Shown here one piece after another: positions 37,001 through 49,600 of a stretch of DNA of 64,000 nt; the first letter of the stretch is position 1, and each line of letters begins with the position of its first letter. The notes under the pieces are model-generated. The model did no database searches. It had not been told where the DNA came from and saw only the letters and a list, made by a program, of their open reading frames with translations. The translations under genes were made by a program, and so were the position numbers. Source of the stretch: Bugulina stolonifera (Eukaryota > Bryozoa > Gymnolaemata > Cheilostomatida > Bugulidae); the NCBI GenBank assembly GCA_935421135.1, contig OW285192.1, positions 12,355,501 through 12,419,500 of the forward strand. Direction: 5' to 3'.

Positions 37001-40000
37001 ACAAGTATGTGCTACTAAAGAGTGTCATCAGTTTGACAGCGATCTTAGATAAGTTACGGGTGGCTGCACTTTTCACTTTACTCTGTCTTCAGGTCAATCT
37101 CAATCAGGCCATCAATTTTTTGTAGGCTTTAAATCATTGACAGAAATTTACATCTGTATCATTTAAAAATATTTTGAGATTTTCAAATGTGGGGATTTTT
37201 TAACATTGTGATGTATTTTCGGGTGTAACTTGAGCAGTGCAATTGCTTTCACTGCTCAGCCACAAAAAGACATGTTTGCATGTGAAATTTGAAAAGTGAT
37301 GAAGGGACACCAAAAGCCATGCAAAGGGACACTGTGTCCCTTAGGGACACATTTGGGCATCCCTGGCCTATAGGATTTCAAGGTTTGAGTTTCAAAGGTT
37401 AGCTAGTTGTATAGATGTGCCAATGTTCATTCTCTTAAACTAAATAATATTGCTACTATATTACACAGGAATAACTTCTCCATACCTTTTTCAAAATGTT
37501 TCTTAAGAAATGCGTGAAATTCATCATCGGCTTTGAACAATGGACCAGCTCCGTAGTGGCTCAGTGAATTAAGGAACCATAAGAAAAAGTAATCGCCGTC
37601 AGCATGAAGAGTGAGGAACTGATCCAATAAGTTCAGCATTGTCTGATGAACATACTCTACCAGATAATAGAGCATAGCTTTAAAGTACTATTGATGGCAT
37701 TCAAGAGTTTTATGATAAAATGTATCAAAAATGTCACTCACTCACAATAACTACTACATAATATACAGTGCAGTACAGACAAGAGGAAGTTAACAAAATA
37801 ATGATTATATCACCAAGTTTAACAAGGGGTCAAAATTTTTCATTGGCTAATGCGGTTTTTATTTCAAAGGTGATAATATTCCATGAATATATGGATATAC
37901 ATGTACTATACTAGCTTATTAATCTTTAATATGATTTTATTTTAATTATGTGGTAATTTATATGAAAAATATAGGAAAAGCATGATATAACTTTCACAAC
38001 AAATATTGTACTATAGGAAATATGTTAAGTGTTAACTTACTTTCATTGGCGTCACATTTACCAAGCTTTTCGATGTACCTTAAGTACGTCTTAAAGTAGT
38101 AGTCCACCGGCTGCAAGAGAAATTATACTTGATCTGTGAGCTGAGCTCAGATACGCTGTAGAGGTTTTAATAGATGTGTGAGAGACCATCACTGGGTGTG
38201 TCCTGTTTCAAATGATTTTGCCGCCAACACACAAGTATTCAAGCAGTACAATGTTTTAATTTTTGAACAAACTTGCTAAGCTAAACTTTACACAAGGTGG
38301 GGCAATGGATTATTATAATATTTAGATAATTTTATAAATTTGAGAAGCAATGAATATATAATTATATAGTTTCTTGCCCTGGCTGTCATCATTTAAAGTG
38401 GTAACCATCTCTATTAATTTTATTTTAAAGAAACAGAAGCACAGTTTTTATAATTATGTCATTCACAAGTAATATTAATTTAATTCAATTTGTAAAGCCA
38501 CAATGACGTTGAATAATAAAAATGCCACATGCATGCGCTCATCATCTACACCCAGAGTTTTACAAATCTACTGCACCTTATCATAGAATCCTTTCTTGAC
38601 GTAATCAAATGTCGGGTACCCACTATCTTCGGCATATCCCGTTACATAATCAGACTTGCTGAAGTTGTACCAAACAAGTGGCCATGCAATCTTATCAAAA
38701 TATTTTCCCTTGAAAGCTGGTAACTCTTCAACATGGTATCCTAAAACAATACATTGTAGGTAGTTTTTGTCTAATATTATTATTGTACAAATTAATTGCT
38801 ACATTATATACTTGTAATTTATTATTTAGCTGAAGTAAAACAAATGTACAATGTTACTGTAGTAACATTGTAGGCCACTGGCTACTGGTCACTGTTACAG
38901 TAGTACTACATGTAAATTTGTGACCCTATTGTGGAGCTTGTGTTCCAACTCCAAGCAGAGATGAGCTATTTTCATAGTATTGTGCAATCACATTCTTAGC
39001 TGATCATTAAAAGTTTCTTTGCAGTAGAAATCTTATTACAGAAGACATACAATTGAACCACAAATCCCAATGTTACCAGCACAGGCAAGTTTGCATTATC
39101 ATTAATTCTAGCAATAATATTATTTGTCTGTATAACACCAGCTTTACACCTGTAACTTGCGGTAATTAACCATTAGAAGATGAAACCTCTGCTATTGATA
39201 GATATAAGGATTTCCCACTAAATTAAGTGTTAGCTAAGCTTCACTGCTTGTATAGCTCTTTCATATTTTCTATCCTCAATATTGGACAATCTCCAATATC
39301 AGGCAGCACTAGAATATTCAATATTAGTTACGACACATTATTATACAGATCTACATGTATAACTTCAACACTACCTGTGAGCAAGGGAGACATGTTTGGG
39401 AATGTATTCTGTCCTACACTGTTGTATCCATTGAGAGCTACACCTTTCTGCTCATTGATGAGATAGTAATGAGTTTTATTCATTACTCTTCTAGACATCA
39501 AATGGGAAATTCCATCATTATAAAACATCAGAACACTGAGTCTTCTTTTATTGCGAGATTTTTGATTTTGTAGCTTTACTGAGAGGTCTTTTCCAGCAGC
39601 TAAAATGCATTTAATAGCATAAGGTATAAATAATGAGAGATAAAAGCAAATAGTACTGTATAACACATGTACATGTCTGTTTGAAGATTTTAATATGAGT
39701 TCACTAACACAGAGTAGTACCAGGCTGCCCTCTGTTATACATGTATACCTAACAGATACATTACGCTCGAAATTGGTAGCAATACCAATTTCTTGAGCAC
39801 TTTACCTGGGAGATACACTGAACTGGTGGCATTATGCAATTCTCGCTGTCTCTGGCAGCTTGAGAACTTTGGTTCAGTGGATTTCACACCTTTTAAATAC
39901 GTTTTGCTGTATATATACAGTATTGCTAAGGTGTTCTCCCAGGCATAACTCTGAGCTGCACTGATGAGGTGTTAAACACCGAAACAGTACACTGTATGCA

Positions 40001-43000
40001 GATTGAGTAACAGATACGTACATTATATATTCTAGGCCCCACTAAGCCAAAGCAAAAGCCATCATACCTATTTGTTCAAAAAGAACAACTTTCTACCCGG
40101 CCTTCTGGTATAGCATTGAATTACAACATATTTTCATGTTCTCTGCACAAATTAGGGAGATAATATTATCTTCAAACTTCAACTTTTATGAGGGAAAGAA
40201 GTTTATGATTATCATTATTGATTCTGGAAATTTTAACAAGCTCTTTTGGAGGTCGGAAAAACCAGCGACATGGGGCTGCATGTGGTTGTGGAATCAATTT
40301 TTACTATCCTTCTACAAGCAATGACCAATTTTTGTAATTAGCCATGAAAGTTTGATCTGTGAAAGGGCCTTTCTATTTGTATTTGTATTTGTAAGAACTA
40401 CTCTTGTGAGCTATTAATTTTCTAGCATGCTGATTAAATTTACATGTATGTTGATTAAAACTACAATGTTTAGTCACATGCCTAGCCCTAGAACTGGGCT
40501 GTGAGACAGTAAGTGCCCTAAGGGCAAGGCTGCAATTACTGCGCCAGTTTGCTCTCAGTTTGCAGGCATGTGGCACAAAGGCCCAGCAGTCAGTGGGCAG
40601 CCTAGGGTATGAAAGCTCCTGCTAGGTGCAATAGTGGGGAAATTTGGATAGCCTTAGTTCCTTGTTTGTGGTTGGGGTAAGGGCGGTCAACCAGCAAAAT
40701 ATAGAGAAGACAACTTCTTCTGCTTAATTTTTGGTGAAGAACAAAGGCTATCTCAAATTTCTCCACTTCTGCACCGAACTCCAAAGCTGCTGGTATAAAA
40801 GGTTTCGCTAGCCATGTTTGGAAGGGTATCATCGATAGTAACTAATGAGACTATAGATGATTTCGTTAGCCATATTTAAAAGGGTATCATGGTAATGTAA
40901 CCATTAAACCTTACGTGTTAACCTGAGGAACATCTGATAGTAAATCCATTTCTCCTTCTTTTTTATATCAAGACTCATCAAGCTGCTATCGTCCTCTAAC
41001 CCGACACATCCTACAAATACGACATCTGATTCCTCAGGAATCTTGATCTGAAATTTCTCCTCCGCACGTAGATCTGGAATAGTGCGCAAGGAATCTGGAT
41101 AGCTATCTCTGCAACAATCAACTTTATGGTTATCACATCAATACAATATCCATCAGTCACAGAGGTTGATCAATTAATTTTTGCTAACAAATGTTCAAGT
41201 TTTAGTTCTTCTCTGTCAGAATTGTCTAACATTTAAAAATTTTCATCTGCACTGTTCCAGTGTGGACCACTGTTAGAAAGATCGAAAATGATAAATAAAT
41301 AGGAAAAGGTAATAGTAAGTAAATGGTATATTATTATGTATGTGGCTATTCCCCTAATAGGATGTTGAATTAAAGACAAGAACTGTGTTTTGTATAAATA
41401 ATTTACATGGTGTCGAGACTAGGTCTGTCTTATTTGTAAATTAAAAAGTGTTTAATAAAAGTTTACTGTTGAAAGATCACATGCAGTTGTACAAACACTA
41501 CAATGTACACTGAGATACCCTGCCCCAAAGCTCTGCTGAGTCTATTTCCTGTACAATTTTTTACATAAGGAATTACTCGCTAATGTTTATACATTCTACT
41601 TACACCGTCATGGATGCCATCTTGCAGTTTTTAAGTTGAGATCTGTTTTCGTATTTCATAAACTTTTCTTCATCCAGTAGGATCATTGTTTTATCTTTTG
41701 ATAGCTGCAACAGCAGAGGTTTCTCCTCACACTTGTAAGGTCCTTCTTTGGCAAGTTGGGTTAATCGCCTTACCATGGCTTTCTGTGACTGTTTGTCCCA
41801 TGGATTTAAAAGTGGTCTGTGGCAACCTGACTTTTCTTTACCACCTGACTTGTTATAAGCTTTCAGTCTTTCTTCATAGTATGGGTCGTAAAATTTCTAA
41901 AGATAAAATAACAAATTTTCTTGCCAATAAACAATATTTCCCTTGTATTCAAATACAATAACATTATTCATATCATAGAGAAACTTGTTGATGCTGTAAA
42001 TTTCAAGCTAATTTACAGCAGAGTTGTGCCAATGTATTTCCTATATAATTACAATGTTGGCACATTTAATAACAATGAAATAAGGACACAACAGCTGGAC
42101 AAAGTTGCATGTATTTGCTCCATTTGATAGCCTTTGATCTAAGTTTGTAATTGAGCAATTAGGTTGTAGAATTCTCAAAAATAAAGAACAAAACTTGCTC
42201 TGCTTGAACTTTCACAAAGGACAAAGGCTATCTCCTTTACTGTGTGGTTATGTAGCTGCCAGTAGGCTGCATTAAACATCAAATTTCAACTCAAAACACT
42301 TGGTAGAGATAAGAAAAATAGAATAATTCATTATTTATTCTGTACTGCTATTGTGACCATTACTGGTTGATCATACAGTACTGGACACTTTGCCACGCAG
42401 AATGAGGACGTTGAACATAGCGAAACAAATCCAATATGCCTTTCCTTTACATGGGTGCTATTGTATAATGTATTACTTTCCATACATGTCTTGGTGGCCG
42501 AGTGGTCTAGCGCAAGTCACTCCGGCCTTGCAGCAATGACACAAGGTGTCTGCAAGGACGTGGGTTCAAGTCCCACCAATGACCCGGAGGTTTTTGTCCC
42601 GAAGAAGGTTTTCCCTCCACGCCATATCGAACTATAATAATATCCAGCTCTGGGAGTCATGGTGGCCCCTCGATTAGCTCTGCTGCTGGTGCCACCGATA
42701 TGATTATTATGTTAATATTACATGCATATAAATAACATAATTATAGTAGATCAACTTTAACACCAGCGTAATTGATGTCATGAAAATGACATTATGGTAT
42801 TATATTTACATGTAGTTCTAAATGGGTTAACATTGCAATAACTGTACAAACACTACACTTGTACCGGCCACTCTATAATACAGATAGCAAGAAAGGCGAA
42901 GAAGACTGTGCAGTTATTCTACTTAAGATCTGTCAAAATCATACCTTAGTTGGCCAAGACCTAGTAGAGGCTGGAGGCGTTATACGAGTGGTTTCTACAG

Positions 43001-43432
43001 CAATAGCTTTTCTAGAAATTTTCTTAGATGCTTGAGTAGCTTTCCGAACCTCAAATGGCGCAGCTGTAGTTTGAGATTGATAATTACTCGCAGTTGAAAA
43101 CTCCAGAAACATTGTCACTGCCCCTATTGAGAAATCTGCTACTTTCTCTACCTCCAGTTCTTCACCACGCCTGCTGTACATCACTGGTTGAAGTCTCTTC
43201 AGATTTCCTTGAGAGTAGTATCAGCTTGTTGTTGGATGTCACAACTAGTGTGTTTAGAGCTGTTTTATATTCTATATGTATATAGGCCTACTGTATTGTC
43301 TATTATGTGTACTCTATCGTTATAGGAGAACTGTATCCCATCAATAGTAGAGTGTCACTTACCTTTTGTTCCATACCTCTCAAGAGTCTGCATAGAGTTT
43401 AGGTATAGAACCAGTCCTCCTAGTATTATCAT
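34014..43432 (-). CDS. Gene D: DUF229 / alkaline-phosphatase-like protein, about 728 aa, altered N-terminus
   Basis: Eleven exons in transcript order: 43432-43363, 42945-43207, 41604-41896, 40915-41108, 39375-39599, 38577-38740, 38041-38110, 37486-37656, 35519-35685, 34967-35063, 34014-34486. They total 2,187 nt in frame. It is the closest paralogue of C (same PNHGSIIDESGG after DHG; one extra Lys codon in exon 4; a shorter stalk exon). Compared with C, exon 1 lacks 11 bp early in the coding part, so the ATG matching C's start reads out of frame. The frame that joins exon 2 first has ATG at 43432, which opens inside the hydrophobic anchor (MIILGGLVLYL). The protein may therefore lack its cytosolic tail or be poorly targeted. 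Introns carry a hAT element and a hammerhead-bearing retroelement absent from C. Confidence 0.88.
35369..35510. repeat. Short minisatellite related to the 43-bp array of gene C
   Basis: Imperfect TAGCATGGGG / ATAACATGGGGG sub-repeats at the same intron position as 23870-24460 in gene C, but only about 140 bp long. The array was present before duplication and expanded in C or shrank in D. Confidence 0.85.
36126..37365. mobile_element. hAT-type DNA transposon, 1,240 bp, gene D intron
   Basis: Termini CAGGGATGCCCAAA and its exact complement TTTGGGCATCCCTG. It is flanked by the 8-bp target duplication GCCTATAG (36118-36125 and 37366-37373). hAT elements make 8-bp duplications and often begin CAGGG. 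No intact transposase is visible; GGGACAC motifs repeat near both ends. The matching intron of gene C lacks it. Confidence 0.92.
39751..39759 (+). repeat. Target-site duplication of the retrozyme, left
   Basis: AACAGATAC directly before the 249-bp element; repeated at 40009-40017. Confidence 0.85.
39760..40008 (+). mobile_element. Retrozyme-like 249-bp element with hammerhead ribozyme (monomer)
   Basis: This 249-bp sequence is the reverse-orientation counterpart of the tandem unit at 55898-56395. Here it stands alone, bounded exactly at the same unit border and flanked by the 9-bp duplication AACAGATAC. A complete type I hammerhead lies at its 3' end (39948-40008). It contains further inverted motifs (AAATTGGTA/TACCAATTT near 39770-39793; CTGTATATATACAG near 39908). 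It has no ORF of note. Monomer plus tandem copies with target duplications is the pattern of metazoan retrozymes, which are thought to move through circular RNA using another element's reverse transcriptase. It sits in an intron of gene D, antisense to D; gene C lacks it. Confidence 0.88.
39948..40008 (+). ncRNA. Type I hammerhead ribozyme
   Basis: The core reads CTGATGA (39961-39967), stem II GGTGT/ACACC with loop TAA (39968-39980), GAA (39981-39983), then stem III ACAGT/ACTGT (39984-39995), ending in the cleavage triplet GTA (39994-39996). Stem I pairs CTGCA (39956-39960) with TGCAG (39997-40001). An outer helix ACTC/GAGT (39948-39951 with 40005-40008) lies beyond an internal loop TGAG/ATT, where tertiary contacts are usual. 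All invariant core bases are present. Predicted cut between 39996 and 39997. Confidence 0.92.
40009..40017 (+). repeat. Target-site duplication of the retrozyme, right
   Basis: AACAGATAC directly after the 249-bp element, matching 39751-39759. Confidence 0.85.
42488..42715 (+). mobile_element. tRNA-derived SINE, full-length copy
   Basis: The head resembles a tRNA with A box TGGCCGAGTGG (42495-42505) and B box GGTTCAAGTCC (42563-42573). A unique body follows (GGAGGTTTTTG, CGCCATATCGAACTATAATA, TTAGCTCTGCTGCTGG) and an AT-rich end. Related truncated copies lie at 15470 and 21250. Upstream of gene D exon 3, in its second intron. Confidence 0.85.
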
Positions 43433-46344
43433 AGGTACTAAAACTCTTTTGCTCGGGTATCATGATGATGCTACCACCCAGAGCCCTCTTTTTATGCTTT
43501 AAAATATAAAATGAGTTACTGTGCAGATTACATTTAGAAGAACACAACTCACAGACAATGAATTATCTTTAGATAGTGTTATACAAGTAGCAAAAACAGA
43601 AAAATATGACAATTAGAAATGAAAATTAGTTGCAAGATAGGGGTTGAAGTTTAGAGCTTCTAAATGATTGTTTTCCAAACAAGCGCTTTCAGAAAATTCA
43701 GTTTCGAACTGAAATTTTCGAACAGTCGCAAACTCCTAACAGTTCGAGGAACCGAAAGTACAGCTGGGCTACTCAAATACCCTTGATAGTAGAATATTCA
43801 TTTACTGTAGAGAACTGACATTACAATAGTTACAGCTTTATACGAACTTCTGTCCCTGTTGTAGGCGGCTTAAACATTTTGCTCTACAAAGGCTACGATC
43901 AAGACATGGTGCAAGGTGACAGTTGCTGTCTTCTAATTGTGAGCAACAATTACAATTAGGAACTACAGGCGTATGAGGTAAGCTGCTGTTATCGTTTGTT
44001 GTATAAATAGGTACCAACAATAACAAGAGTAGTAATCATAGTTTTTTATCTAGATACTTCAAATGCCCTATCCCAGTTTCATTTACTTGTGTATCTATGG
44101 ACATGCACATAGATTGCAATTTATATAACAATGATTACTAAGGGTGCCATAGCAGTAAACAGTCTAGTGTTGACATAGTATTATTGGAAACAGCTAGTAC
44201 TCAAAAACTAGTAGCCTATAATAAACAAAAGTTTATTACTTATTGTTTGCTCATTTAAAATCAATAATTTGAATAATAGGTTACTATTACTACTCTGATT
44301 CTTTCCTTGCGTTCTTAAAATGTATAAACAAAAGATTTTCAGCTTGACAGAGCAGCAAGTTATAATATAATTATGAAAAACTGATTGATCTCAAGCTAGG
44401 TAAAATATAACGTTTGCTGCTTTGTGGAAATAGAAGCACATCTGCTATGATTATAGTAATTCTCTGACTACACTACAGACTAGTCTTAGTCTCATCACCA
44501 AGTTCTCTTGCCTCAGCACCAACCTCTCCACTCACAGGTTGGCTCACATGTTCAATGGGATACATTCTAAGCCAAATACTGCAGCATGAAGCAATCTAGT
44601 GTTCAAAATATAGGAAGTAAAAATTCACCTAGAAATTCATATTTTATATGCAAGCTATCAGTTTTGTGTGTTGTGAATAACTTTTTAACTGCTAGTGAAT
44701 GTGGATGTTATCAACATTATCATGCTACACCAATTACCACTCCATACATAGACACCTAGCTCTATGATTCACAATGTCAAATTGGTGCAAGTGGGAAAAA
44801 GAAACCCTGTGGTTATGAATTAATATTATCTAAATTCAATAACTCCATAGCTGCCTGCTTAGTGCTTACAATTAGCAAAAGCAATGAAAAATTAGTTTCA
44901 ATGCTCTCTAGTTTCCCTTCCATAGAGTTTCACTTTCACTACTAGTCAATATAAATTTTACGGCACTGCCTAGTTTAAAATACCGTCACCACCAGATAAC
45001 ACACAATCTCTTCAAAATCACTCAACCAACCTTGTGTCTGGAGCTGTTTACCTGCTTAGGTGCAACTCCCATTAATAGTGGTGATCAATATGCAATATCA
45101 ATCCAATATAATAGAAAATAACATCCATGAAGCAAAATTAAATTTTACATATGCATTTTGGTGACCCAACAATTTCAAGTAGAATTTTTAACTATAATTA
45201 TACTATTGTTACCAAAAACTGTTACACTGTAACTACATGTATAATTAAAGATCTGAAAATTGATTGGCTATTTTTCAACTTATTTTCTCAATGGGCAAGG
45301 TATAGCAGACTAAACCACCTCGTCATTGAGATCTCACTCATAAATGAGGTCTAAAATGTTCCACCTGAATGGATTACAGCACTAATCAGAACCCTAGCTA
45401 CTACAGTAGAGCACTACTATGTCTACTTACCTTTAACACTTCCCCTGCTCACTAGTATATTACTTTTTAAATAGTTGCTAGTTGCTAACAGGTTACAGCT
45501 ATGCTATTGCATTAGTATATTATTATATTAGCATACTATGCATTGATTTGGCATTGTTTTGTATTGATTTGAATCTCTAGAGACCTATATTATTTGAATT
45601 GGCTATTGTTTATAAGCGTTGTTAGGTGATCACACACTAACTGAAGTTGAAACCAGAGTTTAAAACCGAACTGTACTGAATACCTCAGAGTTCTTCTGCA
45701 AACATATAAACACAAACACATCTAAGCTATTTTAAAATTAGCTAATGCAATGTAGGCGCTAAGCTGGAAAAAATACCCTCCACCTATTCTTATGTCAATT
45801 CACAAAATTTTCTTTAATTATTTCAACTCTGCCATACAATATAGCAGCAATATCAAGCAGCCACAAATACTTGTTTCATTCAACAAAGCAGATATTGGTA
45901 GTTGTAATATTTAGTGCTAGACGCCACACGTCCAACACACCAGGCTAGTGAGCAGCTACATGTATGTTATACAATAGGTAAACAGAGTAGCCTACATGTA
46001 TATTGACCAATCAGATTTTAACTCAAAAATCATTGGATGTTTTTTGCAATGGTTTTAACTGTCTAGGAAGATTATTTAGCATTTGTTCTACGTATGTACA
46101 TACCCATTCTTTTATTTTGTGATATTCCTAGCATAGCAAGGGTAAAAATGTTGTTTATAATAGCAGAATGTGTGGTCGGCATCCACTAGTTTTAACAGAG
46201 CTGACATCTACAAAGACGTCTGCAGCCTAGCTGGTATTGTGCTCACTGGCCCAGCTGCTACTGGGCATTCTAATGGCATTTACAGTTCAAAACCTCAAAA
46301 TTTCAGTATAGTCCGTTCTTAAATCAAAAACAACCACGATAACC

Positions 46345-46435
46345 TGTTGGCTATAGCAGGATGATGAGCTCGTGATTAACTTGCTCGTTTCCAGACATTA
46401 GGGTCACAAGTTCAAGTCTCACGTAGCTCTTTCGC
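46345..46435 (+). repeat. tRNA-like repeat fragment
   Basis: It contains a B-box-like AGTTCAAGTCT after GGGTCACA and an imperfect upstream half. Probably a SINE relic, not a tRNA gene. Confidence 0.3.
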
Positions 46436-46567
46436 TCAGAGCCTTCTGAGGATACTTAAATATGATGAATAAAGCAAAGGTGTCTTGGTAAGGCAGTGAA
46501 GGTGTAGGAACACATCCTTGAAAGACTTCGATGACAAGTCAAACCGATAGAAGATAATATTACTTAC

Positions 46568-46625
46568 CCTACTGCAAGTGTGTTTCCACTTATTCAGGCT
46601 TAACTGTACAAATACAAATGACATC
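46568..46625 (-). promoter_or_regulatory. Likely 5' non-coding exon of gene D
   Basis: Homologous to 31688-31745 upstream of C, with a donor GTAAGTA from 46567 downward. The homology extends to about 46910 (CTGTCTGTGAGAG, AATA.CTACCAGCA-like). This would place about 3.1 kb of intron before the coding start at 43432. Confidence 0.45.
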
Positions 46626-49600
46626 TAATCAGCAAGTTTACCACTGATGCAATGCTGATAAGAATTATATTATAATATACAATGTATAATATGTATTACA
46701 TGTAACAATATAATATGTACAAACTAAGTAGAAGTGGTGATGTCACACCAGATGCTGGCATTGTTATTATTGATTATAGACCACTCATAGCTGTCTGTGA
46801 GAGGCGGCATGTATGGAAATAAATACCAGCAGATACACACGTGTTTCAAAAATAGAAACTTATAACCAAAACTTCACTGGTGCCATTGGCCATTACTACC
46901 GATATTGCTATAGTATTTATAAATTATTATTGTGCCGAAAAATAGTAGTGACCTGAACAACTTCATAGCTTAGCGAAAAGCTGACACTTTGCATAGTAGT
47001 AATTATCATTATCATGTACTTTGCCTAAGCTGTTATCATGTTGTATATGATGTAACTTTTTGTATTAGTATTACAATGTTTTACGATGTTTTACATGTAT
47101 ACTTATGTAGAGGGTCGAGCGGCTATTATTGTGGTGAATATCGTTTGTGATGCAAACGATGGTATTTTTCTGGTGATGTATGTGATTTATCAAATATATT
47201 AATAACGGTCTTGCACCTTAGCGTAACTTGGACTCTGCTCTTTGCGTTACTCGTACCCTTAATATTGTGCAATACCTCACCTGAACCTCCACAAGAACCA
47301 GATTTTGTATAAAAGCTTTTGGCCTCCTGTGGTCACCTGTTCGTTAGACTACAATAGACTGAACTAAACTAGAAGCCTCTTAGCCAAAGTTTCTCAAGAA
47401 CCTGCCACTAGACTCCAGACTCATGCAAATATAAACAAGTGTAGTCAGTATACTCGGACCTATGAATAGCAAGTTTAATTGCTAGTTGTACTTGCACCTT
47501 CTGTGCAGTACACGAGTAATAACAGGGTTGATACATCTACGAGCGAGTGAATAGCAACAAACTGTACGCCCAAACAAAACCATTGTAATATGTTGATTTG
47601 AGTTTATCAACATATTTGGAGTAAAAATTCGATATACAGAGGCATCATAATGACATAAACCACAGGCTCCACAACACAGAATATTGCTGTAACCAGTGGT
47701 CAGTGTCGATAGTCTATGCAATTAGCACATTCCCCAGCAGCAGCAGTGCGAAGATATCAACTTGGATGTTAGGTTGAGATTTTGGGTCATCCCTCCTTCC
47801 ATTATGACATTCACAATCATATTATTATTCCAACACTAATTTTAGCTACTGGCATAAATAATATCAATTTGATTGGGTTACTCCTTGCCATAATTTACTT
47901 GGCACATGTAGTACTGTGGTGGTCGGGCAATCTTACTGATAACATGTATATAGCCTATGTTTGTCACTCTGCACGTGTGATAACAGATATGGTTTATAGA
48001 CCACTCCCAGTCTTCTGACACACCCCTTAGTGTGCCCAGACTATTACATGTACAATACATAATAGCAAGATAGCACACTTTTAACAAATTAGCATATTTT
48101 GTCATTTGTCCCTACTACTAATGCAAGGTAAACGAGAATTCAGTTTTCAGATGCATCATCCAATTTCAACAAAAATGATGCATTACCAAAATTATTATCA
48201 TGTTACATATATCTCTGGTTGACAACCAATCAAATCTTGCAATATGAATTTAAATAATAATTCCTGAATTATTGTGTTCTCTAAATTGCACTCAAAACCA
48301 AACACAAAGTTTAAATTCAATTCAATAATTCTATTATCAAGGGCCTAGTTATAAAATATATGACTATATAAAATATATTATCATTTGCTACATAACGTTA
48401 AATTACCACATTATATAACTTACAGCTCCAGTCTCTCTGAGCATTCCTGAGTCTCCCAGTAGCAGTATAAAATGATTTAATATAATATTATGTTGTAATA
48501 GTGTAGTAATCTGCCAACTTCACTGGTCAACTAACTAACTATTATTTAGTAGCTGATTGTATAATTGGATAGACATTGACATTATTTTAATGTGAATCTG
48601 GTGCTGTCTACTGGCAAATGCGTCTTGAACTTGTTTTGGACCAGTACATCCCAGTGCAGTGGTCAGTATAGCTATTATGGTATTGGCTGGATAATGCACA
48701 AACTTGCATGTACATGACTGTATTATAAGGCATATTTGACAATTGTACTGGTTCATATGAGACAGTAAAAAGACATTTCAAAAGTGTCAGTTTGAAACAG
48801 GACATTCTGAAAACTTGCTTTTGGAGCTTGGGGATTAGGGGTTGGAGTTTGGGGGTTGGAGTTTGGAATTTAGGGATTGAGGTTAGGAATTCGAGTTTGG
48901 AGATTGGGTTTGGGGTTTTGAAGTTTTCGGAACATCCTGTTTCAAACTGGCATTTTCGAACAGTCACAAATTCATATGAGAATGCTTCTAATAACCGAAT
49001 AACCTAAATAACATAACAATAGAATGTATTATATGTTTTCCTATGTCTGTAAGATTTATCATGATTTTTAATCATTTTTGTTTCCATATTCCTGGTTATA
49101 TATCGTTGTGTTTTTAGAGGCTTTATTAAAGACCATTTACAATGCATGTGCATTCCTATCTATTGCTATCTATACAAAAGTTCTTCATTTAAATAGTTGG
49201 AGAGACTGAGCTTGCATAGCAGTAATATACAAAATGGCTCCAAAGCACATCATAGCCTATAAACATTGTATGTACAAGCTGCCAGCTTGGTAGTCAGCTT
49301 GGTATGCATAACATACATGTACTTGTATATATTTTTGTATAGGACTGTCCCTAAGTTGGCCCTCGTACTGGGAACAAGCCTGAAGTGCTTTCTGTATAAG
49401 AGCTGAGAATACTCTTTTCGCAGTTCAGCTGTTCCTGAGCAGTCAATAAAGACATATAAATATTGTACTTGTATAATTCTGAGTTTTCAGTGCCATCTAG
49501 TAGTTTCTTAGCCTCAGTTCCCATAGGAACTGCAGCCAGAGCAGCATCATAGACATGAACACATAAGTAACTAGGAATACCCAAACCTCCTACAGGTCTC

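Noticed and set aside
42488..42580. Functional tRNA gene
   Set aside because: A and B boxes are present, but the spacing and lack of a full acceptor pairing, plus the shared downstream body, indicate a SINE.
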